Of a stretch of DNA of 64,000 nucleotides, positions 48,754 through 58,523 are shown one piece after another (position 1 is the stretch's first letter; each line of letters starts with the position of its first letter). The DNA lies in assembly GCF_002432125.1 (NCBI RefSeq), contig NZ_DJFS01000018.1, positions 1 to 64,000 of the forward strand, given 5' to 3'. The notes beneath the pieces are model-generated. The model had not been told where the DNA came from. It worked only from the letters and a program-made list of their open reading frames with translations, and made no database searches. The stretch is from Brevundimonas sp. UBA5866. GTDB taxonomy: Bacteria; Pseudomonadota; Alphaproteobacteria; Caulobacterales; Caulobacteraceae. The position numbers were made by a program, and so were the translations under genes.

Positions 48754-48779
48754 GCGGGTGCGGATAAGGCCGCACCCGC
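48754..48779. terminator. Strong hairpin between convergent thiolase and SbcC-like genes
   Basis: GCGGGTGCGG (48754-48763) pairs perfectly over 10 bases with CCGCACCCGC (48770-48779) around ATAAGG. No T run follows on either strand, so it may be an mRNA 3'-end stabiliser rather than an intrinsic terminator. Confidence 0.4.
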
Positions 48780-48793
48780 GTGGCAGCCTGTCG

Positions 48794-51415
48794 TTAGGGT
48801 TCCCACGACTGAAGCTTGAGAACATGGCCCCCGAGCTTCTGGAAGGCCCGCTGACGGCAGGTCAGGACGATGACCTGCTGGTCCTTGGCCTGACGGTGCA
48901 GGGCGTTGAACATGTGTTCGATGCGGTCGTCATCAGAGTAGACCAGAGCATCGTCCAGAACGACGGGAATGGGGCGGTTGTCGCGGGCCAGCAGGCGGGC
49001 GAAGGCCAGCCGTGTCAGGATCGACAACTGCTCGCGCATGCCGCCGCTCAGTTTGTCCACGGCCTCGTCCTGACCTTTGCGTATCAGGCTTTCGGGCAGC
49101 AGGGCCTGGTCGTCGAAGGTGATGGCCACATCCTCGAACAGCATGGACAGCAAGGGGCGCAGTTCTTCCATCACCGGCGCAAGGTACAGGTCCTTGGCTT
49201 CCTGACGGGCGCTTTCCAGGGCGCTTAACAGGCGTTGGAGGATGGCGATCTCGTGCTCGAACGCGCCCACACCCTGTTCGGCGGCTTCCAGTTCTTCGCG
49301 CCGCTCGTTGATTTTTTCCTCGACGGCTTCGTCGGAACGGGCCTTGATCAGGGCGTTATGGCTGGCGATCTCGACCTGAAGCTGGTTGCTCTCTTTTTCG
49401 GCGGCCGATTTGACCGATTGGGCGCGCTGAAGATTGGCCTGGGCGAACTCGAAGTCGGTCGCCGAGCTTTCTGCCTCGCGCACCTTGGCTTCTGCCTCTT
49501 CCACGCGGGCCTGCTCGGCGAGCAGGGCGGCTTTCAATTGCGCCAGCCTTGCCGGATGCTCGTCGGGCGCACCCAGTTGCTCGCCCATCTGCCTGAACCG
49601 GCTGTCCAGCGGGCTGTGGCGGGTGGAGATTTCGACATAGCGGTTGGTGGCGCTGTCGAGTGCCAGACTGCTGGTCTTCTGGGCTTCGATACAGGTGTGG
49701 CGGTGTGTTTTGGCGGCTTGGAACGCCGCCTCCAGGACGTCGCATTCAGGCAGGTCTTCGGGCACGTCCCTCGCAGCCAGTTCGCAAGCGGACACCTCCT
49801 GTTGCAGGGCTTCGATACCGTCAGGAGCCAGCGCGCCCAGACGCGCCGTCTCGGTTTCGATGCGGCCCATGATGTCTCTGGCCTGATCCTGTCGCAGACG
49901 CGCCGCGGCCAGACTTTCGACGCCCAGCGCAGTCAGCAGCTGGCGATGCTTTTCTTCGCAGGCGGCCAGTTCGGCGGCATCGTCCACACTGTTCGAGCGC
50001 AGTTGGATGGTGCCGATGCCCGGAGCGGTCAGGGCGGTGCGACCGGAATAGTGGCGCTCCTGCGAGGGTTCGAGCGCGACGCCGTCCATCAGGATCCGGT
50101 GGCTGGCTCCGCTGTCGTATTCGACGATGACGGACGGCCGGGCGTTGTCGCGGATGGTCCGCAGTTTGAGCAGGGTGTTCTCCAACTCCTGCAACTCGGC
50201 CAGCGCGCTGTCGGGAACGGTCTTGGCCGACAGGTCGGCCCTCAGCGATTCAATCGCAGTGCGTGAGGACAGGGCTTTGTCGAGACTGTCCTTCAGGGTC
50301 TGCAGACGTTTGGCGGCCTCGGTCGCGCGTTGGAAAAGGTCGTGTTTCTCCAGAGCGGACCGCGCGTCGGCTTCGGCCTTTTCGGCGGCGCTTGCGGCTT
50401 CGCGGGCGCGATGCTCAGCGTCCTTGGCCTCTTCACGATGGCGGGTCGCTTCGACGAGAAGCGGTTCCAGCGTCTTCAGCTCTTGCGTGACGGTGGCATA
50501 GGCTTCCAGTGCGCTCTGGAACTGATCCAGTTCGCGCTGTGCCGCGTCACGATTGGTCAGTGCCAGCTTCAGCTCGGCCTTCAGGCGTTCCAGAACCTCA
50601 TGCCGCGATTTGGCGGCTTCGAATTGGCTTTGGGCCGTGGCCAGTGCCGCGTCACGCGCTGCAACCTCTTCAGGGCTGTTGAGCTCCTTGAGGCGACGGT
50701 TCTGGCTGGCTCTTTGATCGAGAGCGACGCGCAGGGCGTCCACATCCGCGCCCAGCTTTTCGATTTCGGACCGAAGCCGGTCACGCTTATCGAGTGCGGC
50801 ATGATACCGGCCGCCGACCTTCGGGCGTCCCGTGGCCGTGACCAGTTCTTTCAGAGCGGCCTCGGTCGCGGACTGGATTTCGGCCATACGCCGCCCGCCG
50901 GTGATGGCTTCGACCTCGCCCTGTACGGAATGGAGCAGGTCGGTGCGGGCCGTGGTTTCGTTCTCGTCCTCGGCCTTCGTGCGGCGTTCCCAGCCGGTGA
51001 CGCCCTGTTTGACCCAAAGTAGCGCGGCAGGTCCGCTGGTGGCGTCACCCAGCAGTTCACCGATGAAGCCCTCGGCCTCGTCCGCCTGTGCGATCAGGCG
51101 GCCGCTGTCCAGATCGACCACCTGGGCCACCGCCTTGCCGAGGAACTGTTTGGTGATGCGATAGCGCCCCTTGGCCGTGGTGATGTCGGCTTCCACACGG
51201 GGGGAGCCGCCGCTGTAGGGACGAAGCGACATCACATCCGCCGAACGGCTGGAATGTTTGGCGAAGAACAGGGCGGTCAGGGCCTCGAAACTGGTCGATT
51301 TGCCGAACTCGTTCGGTGCGGCCAGGACGTTTACGCCATCGCTCAGTCCTTCGATGGAGACGCCATGTCCGTCAAAGCGTTTGACGTTGAAAAGGCGCAG
51401 GGCATCGAGCCTCAT
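48794..51415 (-). CDS. SbcC/YhaN-like coiled-coil ATPase
   Basis: 873 residues. An ABC/SMC-type head split over both ends: a P-loop APNEFGKST near residue 33-41, then a long coiled coil, and at the C-terminus the signature LSGGMREQLSILTRL and Walker B PVVLDDALVYSDDDR. The coil is interrupted near the middle by a beta-rich insert (about 430-480: VEYDSGASHRILMDG...TALTAPGIGTIQL) where Rad50/SbcC have a CxxC zinc hook; no such hook is present. With the SbcD-like nuclease upstream (ATGA overlap) it should form an ATP-driven DNA-end-processing complex. Last gene of the three-gene operon. Confidence 0.88.
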   Translation of the reverse strand: MRLDALRLFNVKRFDGHGVSIEGLSDGVNVLAAPNEFGKSTSFEALTALFFAKHSSRSADVMSLRPYSGGSPRVEADITTAKGRYRITKQFLGKAVAQVVDLDSGRLIAQADEAEGFIGELLGDATSGPAALLWVKQGVTGWERRTKAEDENETTARTDLLHSVQGEVEAITGGRRMAEIQSATEAALKELVTATGRPKVGGRYHAALDKRDRLRSEIEKLGADVDALRVALDQRASQNRRLKELNSPEEVAARDAALATAQSQFEAAKSRHEVLERLKAELKLALTNRDAAQRELDQFQSALEAYATVTQELKTLEPLLVEATRHREEAKDAEHRAREAASAAEKAEADARSALEKHDLFQRATEAAKRLQTLKDSLDKALSSRTAIESLRADLSAKTVPDSALAELQELENTLLKLRTIRDNARPSVIVEYDSGASHRILMDGVALEPSQERHYSGRTALTAPGIGTIQLRSNSVDDAAELAACEEKHRQLLTALGVESLAAARLRQDQARDIMGRIETETARLGALAPDGIEALQQEVSACELAARDVPEDLPECDVLEAAFQAAKTHRHTCIEAQKTSSLALDSATNRYVEISTRHSPLDSRFRQMGEQLGAPDEHPARLAQLKAALLAEQARVEEAEAKVREAESSATDFEFAQANLQRAQSVKSAAEKESNQLQVEIASHNALIKARSDEAVEEKINERREELEAAEQGVGAFEHEIAILQRLLSALESARQEAKDLYLAPVMEELRPLLSMLFEDVAITFDDQALLPESLIRKGQDEAVDKLSGGMREQLSILTRLAFARLLARDNRPIPVVLDDALVYSDDDRIEHMFNALHRQAKDQQVIVLTCRQRAFQKLGGHVLKLQSWEP

Positions 51416-52536
51416 TTCGATGTCTCCTGAAGGTGGCGGTACAGCCGCGACAAAGCCGATCCCGCGACAGAGCGGTCCTGTGCGGACAGGGCCGCATTGT
51501 TCACATCGGCCATCAGGGCGTTGGCCGCCTCGCGCAGGGCGCCGGACAGCTCGATACTGTCCAGATCGGATGGATCATATTCGATCTCAAGGTCGTCCAG
51601 TGACAGGTCGAACCATGCGAAGTCGTGACGCGTCTGCTCGGCGCGGTCCAGCAGGGCCGAGTGTTCGGCCACGCGTGTGTGGCCGCTGGCCCTGACCTTC
51701 CACAGGCTGTGACGTCGCTGTCCCATCTCCGGCAGGATGGCGTCCAATGCCGCCGGGGCCGAACTGGCCGTCATCAGGTGTAGGTCATGGCTGCGCCAGT
51801 CAAACGTGCCGGTGGGCACTGCCTTCATTTCCGGCTTTGCCCCGCGCGCGGCGATGGAGACGACAAAGGCCTCGCCCGGGCGATTGTGCTTGAAGCGATC
51901 CGGCTCCGGCGTGCCGCTGTAGTAGGTGCGATCGTCCACCTGCATGGCACCGTGCCAGTCGCCCAGCGCCAGATAATCCAGCCCCGACTGGCGCGCGCGA
52001 TCCGGCGCGATGACGTCGTGGGTCGAGGCGTCTTCGGTAAAGTTCTGGATGGCCCCGTGGGCTAGTCCGATCCGCAGGGCGGTATCGTCCAGACCGCTTT
52101 CGCCCATCCATTCGGTCAGGTCACGGCCCGGACGCCTGAAGGTACAGGGCGCGGGCAGCACATAGGCGTTCGGCCCCACCGAAATCGGTGACGGCTCGAC
52201 CGCCAGAATGACGTTGGGGGGCGCATCACCCGCCATGCGCTGCCAAAGCTCGCTGGCCTGAAGCGAGTCATGGTTGCCCGGCAGTATGATCCAGTGGATG
52301 TCCTCGTGCTGGGCCATCTCCGTCATCGCCTGACGTCGGACATCGGGCGCGGGTGTCTCGCTGTCGAAGGTGTCGCCGGCCAGCAGGACCGTCGGGGCGT
52401 TCTGCTCACGTGCATGGCGCGCCAGCTTGCCCAGCACCGCATGGCGTGCCTCGCGCAGACGGCCCGGCAGATCGCCTTCGAAATTGCCGAACCGCTTGCC
52501 GAGGTGAAGGTCGCTTGAGTGGATAAACCTGAACAT
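51412..52536 (-). CDS. SbcD/YhaO-like DNA repair exonuclease
   Basis: 374 residues. A calcineurin-like metallophosphoesterase with the Mre11/SbcD motif set at the N-terminus: SDLHLG (D9, H11), GDTFD, GNHDS, then LGDWHGAMQ. The C-terminal part should be the capping and ATPase-contact region. It cuts DNA ends with Mn2+ in concert with the SbcC-like partner encoded next (overlap of 4 bases). The helicase-nuclease gene ends two bases upstream, so all three are one transcription unit. It differs from classical SbcD in having a YhaO-like beginning. Confidence 0.9.
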   Translation of the reverse strand: MFRFIHSSDLHLGKRFGNFEGDLPGRLREARHAVLGKLARHAREQNAPTVLLAGDTFDSETPAPDVRRQAMTEMAQHEDIHWIILPGNHDSLQASELWQRMAGDAPPNVILAVEPSPISVGPNAYVLPAPCTFRRPGRDLTEWMGESGLDDTALRIGLAHGAIQNFTEDASTHDVIAPDRARQSGLDYLALGDWHGAMQVDDRTYYSGTPEPDRFKHNRPGEAFVVSIAARGAKPEMKAVPTGTFDWRSHDLHLMTASSAPAALDAILPEMGQRRHSLWKVRASGHTRVAEHSALLDRAEQTRHDFAWFDLSLDDLEIEYDPSDLDSIELSGALREAANALMADVNNAALSAQDRSVAGSALSRLYRHLQETSK

Positions 52537-52538
52537 GG

Positions 52539-55500
52539 CTACTCTGGCAGTTGGGCGGCGAGGTGCGCGCGCGCACGCTCTATAGCCTCATCCAGCCGCG
52601 CCCGCGATGGCGTCGCCAGACGCTCCAGACCCAGCAGGCGGGACAGTTCGCGTGTCGGGTCCGGCTCTTCCAGCAGATCGCGGTGCGTGACAACGACGTG
52701 CGCCAGTTCGGCCAATGGAATATCCGCAACCGAACGCCGCGCGTCGTCTCCGACAGGCTGACGGTAGGGTACGAGATCGGACACGCTTCCAGCGGCCCAC
52801 ACGAATTCCCCGCTGGATTCAAATGTGAGGTCGCAGGTCTTCAGATGCATCTCGATACGCTCTCTGATCCTTGAACCAGTTTTCAGCCAGCCGTGAGCCC
52901 GAGCGATCCTCTGGCACAGAATGTCTTTCCGCACGGGGGCCTCGGTCGCCATGACCGCATCGATCATCGCTTGAAGCGTCGGGCGATAGACAAAGTCGTA
53001 AAAGCTGTCCGGATCGGCACTGAAGGAAGAAAGGTCGGTCAACCGATAGACCGGCGCATCCGTGGGCGGGGCAGCCGACGCGGCGCTGTGGGGTTCGTCC
53101 ACGGGGCTGTCCGTAACCTTTTCGGGCTCTGGTTCAAAACCTGAGGGCACATCGGGCAGCAAAAGCGGATCATCGCGGATTTCCACGATGTCCTCGACCT
53201 CGTGACCCATGTCCCAGTGCGCCGTGGTCCGGGTGTCTTCGGCGCGGCGGTCACGGCATGCGGCCAGCAGGTCCTGCAGGTCTTTGTCCAGGCGCTCGGC
53301 GCAGGCGGCGTGGTCATGCCACCAGTCGGTGGACCAGACGCGCAGTATGTTCCAGCCCAGCCCCCTGAGAACCTGCTCGCGCACCTTGTCGCGGTCACGG
53401 GCGGTGGCTGCACTGTGATAGGTCGCGCCGTCGCATTCCACACCCGCCAGATAGGCACCGGGCAGGTCGGGATGGCGCACGCCGAGGTCGATACGGAAGC
53501 CGGACATGCCGACTTGAGGCACGACGATCCAGCCGCGCTTTTCCAGTTCGGCGGCGACGGCTTCCTCGAACGGTGAATCAAACCCGCCCATAGAGTCCGT
53601 GGCTTGGGCCGCAAGGGCGATGCCGCCGCGTTCGGCATAGTCGAGGAAGGTCTTCAGATGATGGACGGCCAGCGCCTTGGTGCGCGTGATGTCGATCTGG
53701 TCGGCGGTGAAGCCGGAGAAGACGATCAACTCCTGTCGTGCACGAGTCACGGCCACGTTCAGGCGCTTCTCGCCGCCCTCTTTGTTGAGCGCGCCGAAGT
53801 CCATTGTCAGCCTTCCGGCGGCATCCTTCCAGAAGGTGATCGAAAACAGGATCACATCGCGCTCATCACCCTGAACATTTTCAAGGTTCTTGACGATGGT
53901 GGGTTCGACCCGCTCCTCCGCGAAGAACCATTCCAGTTCCGGCTCATTACGCCGCGCCACGTCCAGCAGGTCCATGATCAGGCTCTGCTGCTGGGCGTTG
54001 AAGGTGATGACCCCCAGTGTCGGACGGCTGCTTTCCGGCAGGGCCAGCCATGAGCGCATGCGGAGGACGGCTTCGTCGGCGATGGCCTGGGCTTCAATGC
54101 GGTTGGTGCGCGACTTGCCTCGGTCGTAGATGCCGTTCGGAACCTTGCGCAGCTGTACCGCGCGGTCATCGACCTGTGGCGACGGGAAGGTGACCAGCCT
54201 GTTCTGGTAATAGTGATGGTTGGAGAAGGCGATCAGTGACTCGCTGCGGCTGCGATAGTGCCAGCGCAGGTCACGTACGGGGATGCCCGAGGCCTTGGCC
54301 TCGTCGAGGATGCTCTCCAGATCTTTTTCATGATCTTCGACGTCCTCCTCTTCTTCATTTCGGCCGAAGAAGCTGGTCGGCGGCAGCTGTTTGGGATCAC
54401 CGACAATGATGGTTTGACGGGCGCGGGCGATGGCCCCGACGGCATCCCAGGTCGTGATCTGTGACGCCTCGTCAAAGATCACCACGTCGAACAGTGTCTG
54501 GTTCGGCGGGAAATACTGGGCGATCGACAGGGGTGACATCAACATACAGGGGGCGAGTTTGCCGAAATAGTTCGGCATTCGCCCAATCATGTCGCGGATG
54601 GACTGGCTGGGGCGTTGCAGTTCCATCTGGTGGCGCAGCAGCCCCAGTTCGGAGTTGCGCGGCACGCTTTGGACCGGCGGAAGGTCGCGGTTCAGGGCGG
54701 CGATAACGCGCTGGGCCGCGTGTTTGCGCACCATGTCGTCGATCTCGCGGAACTCCGAGATCATGTTTTCATGCTGGAAGCGCCTGAAGCTATTGAGCTC
54801 CGGCACACTGTCCATCACCTGGGGCAGCCACCATCGGACATAGGCCAGGGTAAAGCGGGCACGGCTTTCTTCTGGCGGGATGTCACCGCGCTCCACCGCT
54901 TCGACCACGCTGGACAGGCCGTGCGCCACGGCCTGACGGCGGGTGTGGCACCAGCTGGACCAGTTTCGCAGCAGACGCTTCTGCTGGTCCAGTTCATCCA
55001 ACTGTCGGGACAGATCGGCCAGCCCGTCGGGGGTATCTCCCCACGGGGGTGTACGCTCGGAAAGGGCGGCGAAGTCTTTCAGCGCGATGTTGAAGGCCTC
55101 TGTCGCCGCGATCAGGCGCTTGGCGACGGGGACGACGTTGTCGCCCATGTGTTCAGACCCCAACCACTGGCTGATACGGGTGATCAGGGCGGATATGTCG
55201 GCAGTCTCGCGCCCCGGCAGACGCAGGGCCGCGCGCAGGCTGGCGGCGAGCTGGAGCCGATCGGCAACCTCCTGGATCGGCGTGTCGAGGCCGCGCACAG
55301 GCAGGGGCAGCCCGTTCAGTCCATTGGCCTCGATCAGGCCCAACTGTTCGCGCATTACCCGCAGCCGTCCCAGATCGGTGTCCGGATTGACGGTTCCGCT
55401 CTCGGCATAGGATTGCAGCAGGCGCGTGATCTTGCGGCGTCCCAGTGCGGACATCGGCCAGAAGGAGGCCGAGGCTTCGCGCCATTCGCGGTCCAGCCGG

Positions 55501-58484
55501 TCCAGCTCTATGGTAGCCAGCGACGAGGGCGTAAAGCGTGCCCCCATCTGCGCTTCGTTATCGCGATAGATGCCGATCGCGGCTTCGAGATTTTTCAGGT
55601 CTTCGGCACAGCGCCCATAGGCCTGATGGAAGGCGATGGACACATCATGTCCTTCGGCCTGGACAAGGGCATGCGCCAAAGCCCTGCATGCCGTGAGTTC
55701 GGTCGATACCGGATGGTCTGCCGCCGACAGGCCCAGCGACTGGCGCAAGGCGTCCAGCGCATTTTCCAATACATCCGCCGCCGTACGCAGACCGCGACCG
55801 GACGCCAGCAGGGCGTCCTGCCTGCCGCTGGTCCATTCGGCGATGTCGACCAGATGCAGCGACGGGTGCCGCTCGATCGAGGCGTAAACCTTGCCGAGCT
55901 GATCGGCGATGTCCTCGAGTTTGGCCAGTGTGACCGCGTCGACATCCTGCGGCTTGGGCCAGTCCAGAACGGGGGTGTAGACGTCCCTGTCACGCAGTTT
56001 CAGGCCAAGCGCGCGATAGGCGGTCCAGCCATTCGGATAGGGGTGGTGCAGGGCCGTGACATAGGCGTTCAGCTGATCACGGCGAACCTTGAGGCGCTCG
56101 TTGATCGTGATCCATTCTTGGGCGTCAGTTTTGACGCTGTTCTCCCATGCCGCCTTGAGCTGGGACAGGAACTGCCTGCGGTCGGCCTTGTTCGAGTGCA
56201 GTTCGATACAGAAATCGCCGAGACCATGCTCTCGCAGACGGCGATAGACCACGTCGAGAGCGGCGGTCTTTTCAGCGACAAACAGTACCGATTTCCCGAC
56301 CGCCAGACAGTTGGCGATCATATTGGCGATGGTCTGGCTCTTGCCGGTGCCGGGCGGGCCGACGATGACGAAGTCGCGCCCTTGTGCCGCGGCGAGGCTG
56401 GCCGCGGTCTGCGATGAATCCGACGGCAGAAGGCAGACGATATCGGCCGGATCATAGGTCTGGTCGAGCGTGTTCTCGTCAATAAAGGTGCCAGACCCGT
56501 CGCCGCCATTTTCAAAGGGTTTGTCGGGCGTATCGATCAGGTGTTTGACGACGCGGTTCTGACGAAGCGCATCGGTCCGTTCGACCAGATCCTTCCACAT
56601 CAGGAATTTGGCGAACGAGAAGGTCGAGAGCGCGGCTTCGTCCACGACCTCCAGACCCGGCGCATCGCGGACGGCCAGACGCGCCGCGGCCAGAAGCTGC
56701 GGTACATCCACACCGTTGTCGTCCATCGGCAGGTCGGCGAGATGGTGCAGCTTCAGTTCGAACTCCCGCTCCAGAAACTGCAGCAGGGTCGAGTTGAAGC
56801 GCGGCTCGTCCTCGTGGAAACGGATACGGAACGGCGCATTGGCGCTGCGGCGCTCCAGCTTGACCGGCACGAGCAGAAGCGGGGCGCGATAGGTTTTCTG
56901 GTCTTCGGCCTTTCGCTTCCAGCGCAGGAAGCCGACGGCCATGAACAGGGTGTTTGCGCCCCCTTCGGCCAAGTCGTTCTTGACCTGTCTGTGCAGGTCG
57001 ATCAGGCGCGCGTTGAGCTGGGGCCCGTCCAGCGGAGAAGCCAGTTCGTCGCGCTGCAACGCCTCGGCGGCAAAGTGGCGCTGAATGTCGCGCCCGTGAA
57101 CCTCGCGGTAGAGTTCGGCATCACGCTCTCCCAGAGGATTCTGTTCCGGCAGGGAGATGATCTGGACCGCCGCTCCCCCCGCCAGACGGTCTTCGAGATA
57201 GGCCACATCCGGGCAGATGAAGGGGATTGTCTTCTTCGTTTCCGGAAAGTTCAGCAGGCGGTTGCGCAGCGTCAGGTCCAGAAGCTTCTTCTGCCAACGG
57301 TCGATACGGCCCGAGGCGGTGGTGGGCTTTTGCTCGACCTGGTCGCCGGCAAGATGATCAAAGGTCGGCGCTGCGGGCAACGGAAGGTCGCTGACGGGAA
57401 CGGCTGCGTCATCGGCTTCCGTCATGGCGCGAGCCATCGGCTGATGCGAGGCGAGGGGGGTAATCCCGCCACTGCGCGCGCGCCGCACATCGATGGACGC
57501 CACGAAGGCACCGGCCTCTTCCTCGCTCATGCGATTGTCCAGAGCGCGCTGCGCCTGTTCAAACGTCATGGCGGGGCGGTGGGTCACGCCCGTTGTCTCG
57601 AACACAATCATCTCGCGCGAGGCGAGCGCCTTGCGAACCTCCATCTGGTCCGTTTCGATCGAGTTGGCGAAGGTTTTGGAGGTCAGCCACACACCCACGG
57701 CGGCATGGCCGTGGAACATCAACACAACGGGATGAAGGCCGGTGGCCTCCAGCGCGGAGGCGAACAGAAGCGTGGTATCGAGACAGGTGCCCAGCTTTTC
57801 CTGTTCGATCGTCAGGGGGCGGCGGACCTTCTGGCCGCGATGCTCGAAGCTCGCAGGGGGCTCGGCATAGAAAATGCCCATGCCGGTCACAGCAGAATAG
57901 ACCGCAGCGGTCAGCATATAGGCGCGTTTGGGATCGTTGGTCTGATAGCCGTCAAGGCCGCTGGGCAGGCCGTGGGCCGCCAGCCGCTCTGCCGCCTTTC
58001 TCAGCACCCCCGAGATGGCCGGGTCATTGGGCATGACAAAGGCGGGCAGCAGTTGCGCCATGTCATTCACACCGCCCCATTCATCGCGCGCCAGCAGGCG
58101 CACGGGGAAGGTCTGTTCCTGCAGAACCTCGGAGCCGCATGTCAGCCGCAGGGAAATTTCACCGCGCTCGGCCTCATTCAGTCCGGCCAGATAGTCGGCG
58201 TCCAGCACGATGCGACGGTCGGAAATCTGGATGCGGTCGAGGGGGAGGAGGCGGTCGATCTGCCAGACTTTCGGCCGCAGAAATGCCGGTGACGACACCA
58301 GCTCCAGCCGACAGTTCTCGTAGGTCGCCTCTCCGGGGTTCTGGATTTCAACCGACCGGAGAACGGGGACAGCGTTCTGATACGAAGCGTAGGTGAAGCT
58401 GCCAGCGATGTCGGCTGTGAAACCGGGCGTGCGAACCTCGTGCAGGTCCTTTTCGGGCGCGCTGATTTCCTTGTCGATTTCCAC
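52539..58484 (-). CDS. Giant helicase-nuclease: transglutaminase-like, DUF4011, SF1 helicase, MTES_1575 nuclease, DUF3320
   Basis: 1981 residues from GTG 58484 (AGGGGG seven bases upstream). In order: a beta-sandwich-like N-terminus; a transglutaminase-like fold (Cys about 233 in LGTCLDTT, His about 257 in GHAAVGVWL); DUF4011 from about 391 (RIDRWQKKLLDLTLRNRLLNF); an SF1 helicase with Walker A GPPGTGKSQT at about 710, Walker B FDEASQIT at about 1335 and motif VI AVTRARQEL at about 1578; a Vsr/MTES_1575-type nuclease (about 1638-1720, RIDLGV and VECDG); and DUF3320 near 1830-1900. Cytoplasmic. It heads an operon with SbcD- and SbcC-like genes, so it probably unwinds and cuts DNA. I recall such proteins from defence islands; the role here is inferred. 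Confidence 0.88.
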   Translation of the reverse strand: MEIDKEISAPEKDLHEVRTPGFTADIAGSFTYASYQNAVPVLRSVEIQNPGEATYENCRLELVSSPAFLRPKVWQIDRLLPLDRIQISDRRIVLDADYLAGLNEAERGEISLRLTCGSEVLQEQTFPVRLLARDEWGGVNDMAQLLPAFVMPNDPAISGVLRKAAERLAAHGLPSGLDGYQTNDPKRAYMLTAAVYSAVTGMGIFYAEPPASFEHRGQKVRRPLTIEQEKLGTCLDTTLLFASALEATGLHPVVLMFHGHAAVGVWLTSKTFANSIETDQMEVRKALASREMIVFETTGVTHRPAMTFEQAQRALDNRMSEEEAGAFVASIDVRRARSGGITPLASHQPMARAMTEADDAAVPVSDLPLPAAPTFDHLAGDQVEQKPTTASGRIDRWQKKLLDLTLRNRLLNFPETKKTIPFICPDVAYLEDRLAGGAAVQIISLPEQNPLGERDAELYREVHGRDIQRHFAAEALQRDELASPLDGPQLNARLIDLHRQVKNDLAEGGANTLFMAVGFLRWKRKAEDQKTYRAPLLLVPVKLERRSANAPFRIRFHEDEPRFNSTLLQFLEREFELKLHHLADLPMDDNGVDVPQLLAAARLAVRDAPGLEVVDEAALSTFSFAKFLMWKDLVERTDALRQNRVVKHLIDTPDKPFENGGDGSGTFIDENTLDQTYDPADIVCLLPSDSSQTAASLAAAQGRDFVIVGPPGTGKSQTIANMIANCLAVGKSVLFVAEKTAALDVVYRRLREHGLGDFCIELHSNKADRRQFLSQLKAAWENSVKTDAQEWITINERLKVRRDQLNAYVTALHHPYPNGWTAYRALGLKLRDRDVYTPVLDWPKPQDVDAVTLAKLEDIADQLGKVYASIERHPSLHLVDIAEWTSGRQDALLASGRGLRTAADVLENALDALRQSLGLSAADHPVSTELTACRALAHALVQAEGHDVSIAFHQAYGRCAEDLKNLEAAIGIYRDNEAQMGARFTPSSLATIELDRLDREWREASASFWPMSALGRRKITRLLQSYAESGTVNPDTDLGRLRVMREQLGLIEANGLNGLPLPVRGLDTPIQEVADRLQLAASLRAALRLPGRETADISALITRISQWLGSEHMGDNVVPVAKRLIAATEAFNIALKDFAALSERTPPWGDTPDGLADLSRQLDELDQQKRLLRNWSSWCHTRRQAVAHGLSSVVEAVERGDIPPEESRARFTLAYVRWWLPQVMDSVPELNSFRRFQHENMISEFREIDDMVRKHAAQRVIAALNRDLPPVQSVPRNSELGLLRHQMELQRPSQSIRDMIGRMPNYFGKLAPCMLMSPLSIAQYFPPNQTLFDVVIFDEASQITTWDAVGAIARARQTIIVGDPKQLPPTSFFGRNEEEEDVEDHEKDLESILDEAKASGIPVRDLRWHYRSRSESLIAFSNHHYYQNRLVTFPSPQVDDRAVQLRKVPNGIYDRGKSRTNRIEAQAIADEAVLRMRSWLALPESSRPTLGVITFNAQQQSLIMDLLDVARRNEPELEWFFAEERVEPTIVKNLENVQGDERDVILFSITFWKDAAGRLTMDFGALNKEGGEKRLNVAVTRARQELIVFSGFTADQIDITRTKALAVHHLKTFLDYAERGGIALAAQATDSMGGFDSPFEEAVAAELEKRGWIVVPQVGMSGFRIDLGVRHPDLPGAYLAGVECDGATYHSAATARDRDKVREQVLRGLGWNILRVWSTDWWHDHAACAERLDKDLQDLLAACRDRRAEDTRTTAHWDMGHEVEDIVEIRDDPLLLPDVPSGFEPEPEKVTDSPVDEPHSAASAAPPTDAPVYRLTDLSSFSADPDSFYDFVYRPTLQAMIDAVMATEAPVRKDILCQRIARAHGWLKTGSRIRERIEMHLKTCDLTFESSGEFVWAAGSVSDLVPYRQPVGDDARRSVADIPLAELAHVVVTHRDLLEEPDPTRELSRLLGLERLATPSRARLDEAIERARAHLAAQLPE

Positions 58485-58523
58485 CCTATTTCCCCCTAGT
58501 CCCCAGTGTCGGAATCCATGAAC

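Noticed and set aside
48754..48779. Rho-independent terminator for the thiolase and SbcC-like genes
   Set aside because: The stem is strong but there is no T run on either strand, so it is kept only as a low-confidence hairpin.
54615..56417. 600-codon open frame opposite the helicase gene
   Set aside because: Antisense to conserved SF1 helicase motifs; no own domain or ribosome binding site.
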